From positions 2,294,001-2,358,000 of the forward strand of contig BRON01000002.1 in the NCBI GenBank assembly GCA_024345305.1: DNA of 64,000 nt, given 5' to 3'. Position 1 is the stretch's first letter. Every line of letters starts with the position of its first letter. This document shows, in pieces, positions 59,775 through 64,000 of the stretch. The position numbers were made by a program, and so were the translations under genes. Origin of the DNA: Mrakia gelida (lineage: Eukaryota > Basidiomycota > Tremellomycetes > Cystofilobasidiales > Mrakiaceae). The notes beneath the pieces were generated by a model. That model did not search any database. It was not told the origin of the DNA and saw only the letters and a program-made list of their open reading frames with translations.

Positions 59775-60222
59775 ATGGCAAGTGGAAGAAGAGAAGAGCA
59801 TGGTCAGCGAGTGGATCAAGGTCAAGGCAAGAAGGAGAGTGAGTCGGCGAAGGTGAGGAAGGAGGAGCGAGAGAGATCCAAGATCAACGCCCTCCTCTTC
59901 TCCCTCCGCCTCGATCCCTCGTCCACCCCGAGAGTTGAGCACACATATACAGACTTCTCAAAGCTCTACAAAGGGCCTCGAACTCTTCTCGAGGAACCAA
60001 GGTCTCGAAGCGAGGCCCAGGTCGAGTTGTGTTGCACGGTGGTCCGCGACGCCTCTGCTCCTCCCTCCCCTCCTTTCAGCTCCATCGTCATCCTCATCTT
60101 CTCCCAAACAGGCCCAGATACACACTCGAGGAAGAGACAAGAAGAATAACTTACCATGGTTGATCGCTAGTCTTGTTCGACTCTTTGAACGGGAGAAGGA
60201 AGGGTTGGAGTTGGGAGGATGA
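59775..60222 (+). CDS. Possible small hypothetical gene, two exons
   Basis: A frame from the ATG at 59775 codes MASGRREEHGQRVDQGQGK and ERSKINALLFSLRLDPSS, to SRSEAQ at 60020. A GT...CAG intron (60021-60111) would join in phase to AQIHTRGRDKKNNLPWLI, ASLVRLFEREKEGLELGG and a stop. The intron lacks the usual CTGAC branch motif. I do not recognise the product; it may instead be leader sequence of ARPC3 or of the divergent PP2A gene. Confidence 0.3.
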
Positions 60223-60507
60223 GGTGTGCTGTGGGGTCGAGAGAGGGAGCGAGGGAGGGAAGGAACCGTCGATCTGGCAAGAACGAGAGCAGGAGAGAAG
60301 TTCCCTAAGCGACGAAGAGGGATGTATGCGGAGAAGGGGAGGTCGTCTTTTGGGGGTAGAAGGGGAAGAGGAGGGGAGAAGGGGAGGTGGACGTTCAGGA
60401 TCAAGAAAGGTCAAGGTGAGCTTACGATTTCCCTAACCGAATCTGCCTCCGTTTTCGTTACTCTTCCCAAAGACGACGCTGACGATCTCATCTTACCTCA
60501 AACCACC

Positions 60508-61629
60508 ATGCCTGTCAGCACCCTTTCCTCCCAGATCCTTTCTTCGAAGTAGAGACTGACTCTTCCTCATACTGCCAGGCCTATCACTCTACTTTCAACG
60601 AGCTCGAGGATGTTAGGATCGTAGGAAACACCTCGGTCTTGCCCATCAAGTCCAAGTTCAGAGGGCCAGCTCCTCTCGGTTCGTTCCCCTCCTCTTCCTC
60701 CTCCCATCCCATCTTTATACATCCTCGAAACTACCCCCACCGCCTTCTCCTCCTGCCGCTCTCCATCCCCATACCTCTTTCACTTGAGCTAACCCCTTGG
60801 TTCGTTCGCTTTCCTCAGCGGACTCCTCGACCATCGACATCATCGACGAGACCCTCACGCTGTTCCGAGCCAACTGTCTCTTCCGGTCGTTCGACATCAA
60901 CGGTCCAGCAGATCGACTCCTCATCTACCTCACCCTCTTCCTCTCAGACTGCTTGTCAAAAATCACAGCCTCAAAGATCGAACCCTCCCTCAACGACGCA
61001 AGGAAGACCCTCACAACCTTCAGTCTCGAGGCCTTCGCTCTTCCAGGAGATGCAACCTTCCCTCTGAACTCCATGTACGCCCCGCCGGGGAACTCGAGTG
61101 ATGCAGGTGAGTCTGACTTGCGAACGAGAAAGCTGGGGGGCTGGGAGGGAGGGATGACACGAGAGGGGAGAAGGAAGGGAAGGGACGACGTCAAGCTCAC
61201 ACACACCCCTTCCCTCCCTTCTTCCCATCTCTCTTCCCTCTCCCTCCCTCCCTGCTACTCTTATCATCTGCCAGACCACCTCCGCCAATACCTCACTCAA
61301 GCTCGCCAGGAACTCGCCAGCAGACTGCTCGACCAACTCTACCCTCTGGATGCTGAGTGCGTCCCAATCTCCCATCTCGCTTCCCTTCCCTCTTCCCCTC
61401 GAGCCTCCTTTCCTGAATCTTTCTCCCATACCTTTGTCCTGGTCGCTCGTTCGTGCTCACAGTGGTCGTCCAGCAGCCAAACCCAGCAAGTGGTGGACGT
61501 GCTTCGCGAAGAGAAAGGGGTGAGTCGTACTGCATTCGTTGTTCTTCAAGCGAGCTTCGGCTGTGTGCGTCGACGAGGAACGCTAACGGCCTCGCGTTCT
61601 TCGTTTGTGCTAGGTTCTGGGGATCGTAA
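60508..61629 (+). CDS. ARC18: Arp2/3 complex subunit 3 (p21)
   Basis: The first coding exon is ATGCCT, spliced to give MPAYHSTFNELEDVRIVGNT. It continues LPIKSKFRGPAPLADSST, DIIDETLTLFRANCLFRSFD, PADRLLIYLTLFLSDCLSKI, FALPGDATFPLNSMYAPPGN, YLTQARQELASRLLDQLYPL and AAKPSKWWTCFAKRKGFWGS. This is ARPC3 end to end, about 180 residues, including the KPSKWWTCF signature. The subunit helps hold the Arp2/Arp3 dimer in the actin branch nucleator that drives endocytic patches. One donor is GTGCGT after LDAD. A long leader precedes the start. Confidence 0.93.
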
Positions 61630-62198
61630 ATATATAGTTTGAACTTAGCTGGGGAGCTGTGAAGTGGAGAGGAAGGGGCGAGCTCGAGCGAGTAGTGGGC
61701 TGAACTGCGAGAAGGAGGGAGGGAAGGAGAGGAGATGGGACGATGCGATTTCGATGAGGCTTTTTAACTGCTCTAGACTCTCAGGTCAGGATAGAGGGAC
61801 GAAGAAGAGATCAAGGTCGCACCAGTGAGCGAGGAGCGGCCCGAAGGCAAGGACAAAAGGAGCGACTCAGTCAAACGAACGAAGGAGCGAGCGATTCAGG
61901 TTGTCCAAGAAGTGAGAGTTCGAGCGAAAAAGGGAGGGTGGGATGAGATAAAGTATAGTAGGAGATCGATCGAGCACAAGCAGATTTGGTCGACTGGAGG
62001 AGCAAACGGAAAGAAGGGAGAGAAAGCAAAGCTACTCGTACAAAGCGAAACGAAAGAAGACGCCAATCGACGACACGTCGTCGTTGGGAGCAAAAACAGG
62101 AGGGAGAAGCAAAGTTAAATCGCACACACAAAACCCAAAAGTGAAGAGAACGGGGAGTATCGTTCGTGAAACCAAAGAGAGAGGGAGAAGAAGGGAAT
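61630..62198. other. Convergent intergenic region
   Basis: 3' flanks of ARPC3 (+) and the SH3 membrane protein (-). A/G-rich on the plus strand. No gene or RNA feature is supported. Confidence 0.45.
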
Positions 62199-64000
62199 CT
62201 AAGGTCGATCAAACGGATCGAGAGGCGAATCGGGACGCGCTCCGTCGTTTCCTCTCGACGCGATGAGGGGACGACCGAGAGGGAGAGGACTTGGTTCCTT
62301 AGGTGCTCCGACGGATCCGGTGGTCGTGGAGCCGTACCGACTGTGGTCGATGGAGTCGCGACCCAGGTTGACTCCGGCGAGAGAGAGGTCAGACGAGTTT
62401 CTTGAAGGAGCGATAGAGGAGGCGTCGCCGTTGTTGGGAGGAACGCCGTTGAGGGTGACGCAGACGAGAGGGAAGGCTCCTGAAGGAAGAGATAAGAAGA
62501 AAAGGAACGGAGGTCAGGTGGGGAAGAGACGAAGAGGAAGAGAAGAGCGAGGGAAGAAAGACGAACCTTGTCGTCCCGACTGAGGTCCAGAAACGAGCTC
62601 TCCCGTCGCCCAAGCATCGTCGTAGAGACGCACGACTCGGAGTTTCATTCCTGGTCGGAGATCGAGCTCGTCGGGAAGCGTTGAAGAGTAGGCCCACTGA
62701 ACGAGAGACGCGAGAAGGTCAGCGACGCGTCGTCGAGTTTCTGAACGAAGGTCGAAGGTCGAAGGACGAAGGAACTTACGAGAACAGTGACTACCTCTCC
62801 AGGGTGAACCATGCCATCCTTCCCTCCAGCCAACGCGTCTCGATCCCCTTCAACACCAAGAGCAGCTCCCGTCACACCCAATCCGACGGGTCCATCCTTC
62901 TTCTCGTCCGTTCGACCCGAGTCTCCCGAGTTTCCTCGCTCTCCGGATGGCGAGTTTCCTTCCTTGGACTTGCCACCGAAGAAGCGGGCGACGAAAGTCG
63001 AGTTGGACGAATGGGCAGCGTTGGAGGAGAGGAAGGTTGGCGTCGTTGAGGGTCGTCGGTGATCGTTCTTGCGACGACGGCAAAGGAGGAGGAGAAGGAG
63101 GAGGAGTAGAAGCTGACGGAGATCGTTCGAAAGAAGTAGATGGCAAGACAATTTTGGTCAGCTTAAGATGGCTGCTCTGGGATAGTGAATCAAATCGAGA
63201 GGACGAGAGGACGCGAAGACTCACCAGCAAAGCCACGATTGATCCGATGACGATACCAGCGATAGCTCCTCCAGACAACCCATTACGAGCGGCGTTGACG
63301 AATCCAGCAGCAGTGGATGCTGAACTGCTGCTCGAGCTGGCGACCGCCGAGGAGGACGAAGACGTTAGAGCGGGGAGCACGTACGCGCAGGTTCCTACGT
63401 TCGTGTTGGAGGCGTAGCAGCAGGAATCCGGTGTGGCAGTCGAAGGATCACAGAAAGAGCACAACTGAGAGGTCGAAGATCCGTAGCCACCTGGCAGAGA
63501 GGAGGTAAGAGATGAAGGTGAGAAAGGAAGTCGACGCGCGGAACTCGAACAACGAGCTCTGAGACGTACAGTTTCCCTCGTTCTTCGAACCGAGGACGCA
63601 GACCGAGGTATCGTTGGTAGCCAGGGTTGTCCAGTTGGCTGCGAGGAGAAAGATGAATCGAGGTGAGAGTCAGAAAGAGGAGACGACGCGACGGGTCGAC
63701 TCGATTCGAAGCGAAAGGACGAACTGCATTGGACGCTGAGAAGAAGAGATGAGGTGGGTAACTTAGCGTCTCGACTTCCAAAAGATGCAGTCAAGAAACC
63801 AGCTCGACTCGACTCACTAGTCCTTCGTGATGTTAGCGGCTCGGAAACCTCCCGTCAAGTCTGCTCCAGGGCAGTAAGACTGGTTCTCCACGATCGAGTT
63901 CTCCGAGGCAGCGTAATCCTCACAGGTCTGAGAGATGAGATAGAAAGAAGGGTCAGCTACTGAGAAGCGAGGAGCTTGGATATGGACACGTACCTGTCTG
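62199..64000 (-). CDS. Fus1-like single-pass membrane protein with C-terminal SH3 domain, N-terminus outside window
   Basis: The reading frame enters from the right edge. Extracellular exons code SYCPGADLTGGFRAANIT, Cys-rich YGSSTSQLCSFCDPSTATPD, SCCYASNTNVGTCAYVLPAL and a Ser/Ala-rich stalk. The TM segment starts at GLSGGAIAGIVIGSIVALLV and, after an intron, continues with a Leu run (LLLLLLLLLL) and the basic stop-transfer CRRRKNDHRR. The cytosolic part has a Ser/Gly-rich stretch and the SH3 fold: VVTVL|WAYSSTLPDELDLRPGMKL, VRLYDDAWATGELVSG and GAFPLVCVTLNG. The tail is Ser/Pro-rich, ending PLDPFDRP. The layout matches fungal Fus1-type SH3 proteins that act in cell fusion or wall sensing; role here is inference. 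Confidence 0.75.

Overview
This is a nuclear chromosome segment from an intron-rich fungus, most likely a basidiomycete yeast. The reasons are spliceosomal introns in almost every gene, mostly 50-200 nt with GTGAGT-like donors and a CTGAC/CTAAC branch motif shortly before the AG. Even histones H3 and H4 carry introns. Other pointers are a fungal TAD1, POT peptide transporter and GH5 mannanase, an RPA34.5 Pol I subunit, an Atg38-like MIT protein and a Fus1-like SH3 membrane protein. The introns and UTRs are rich in TCG/CGA and pyrimidines. The exact genus cannot be read from the sequence; Pucciniomycotina is an inference.

Layout. 1-8242: mitochondrial ribosomal uS7m (+, open at the left edge), UFD1 (-), Pol III subunit RPC9 (-) and chaperonin CCT4 (+), the last two sharing a 173-bp divergent promoter. 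9307-16532: an extended SDR (+), dynactin p24 (-), a fungal ubiquitin-like orphan protein (+) whose last intron holds a short TA-flanked inverted-repeat element, and an uncharacterised Ser-rich protein (+) without a visible ATG. 17101-22927: a secreted lipase-like protein lacking the expected nucleophile (-), tRNA adenosine deaminase TAD1 (+), and a divergent H4 (-)/H3 (+) pair. 23469-31939: ALG7 (+), a secreted GH5 mannanase (+), two small hypothetical genes and a nitrilase (-). 32452-43627: CK2 beta with a long insertion (-), Pol I RPA34 (+), a secreted expansin-like protein with an 8-nt exon and a repeat tail (+), and a PTR2 oligopeptide transporter (+). 45120-53776: a bHLH factor (+), a Gln/Ser-rich protein (+), FIS1 (-) and an Atg38-like protein (+). 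54602-64000: an F-box-like gene with an apparent frameshift (-), PP2A B56 (-), a weak hypothetical gene, ARPC3 (+), and a single-pass SH3 protein (-) running off the right edge.

The genes are a mix of housekeeping functions (translation, transcription, chaperone, chromatin, actin, dynein, mitochondria) with three secretory genes and two small-molecule genes (nitrilase, PTR2). They do not form a metabolic cluster. No tRNA, rRNA, CRISPR array or full-length transposon was seen. The least ordinary item is the 317-bp mariner/pogo-type MITE candidate at 13933-14249. It sits 16 bp before a 3' splice site, and its own left end provides a plausible alternative splice acceptor followed by an open frame.
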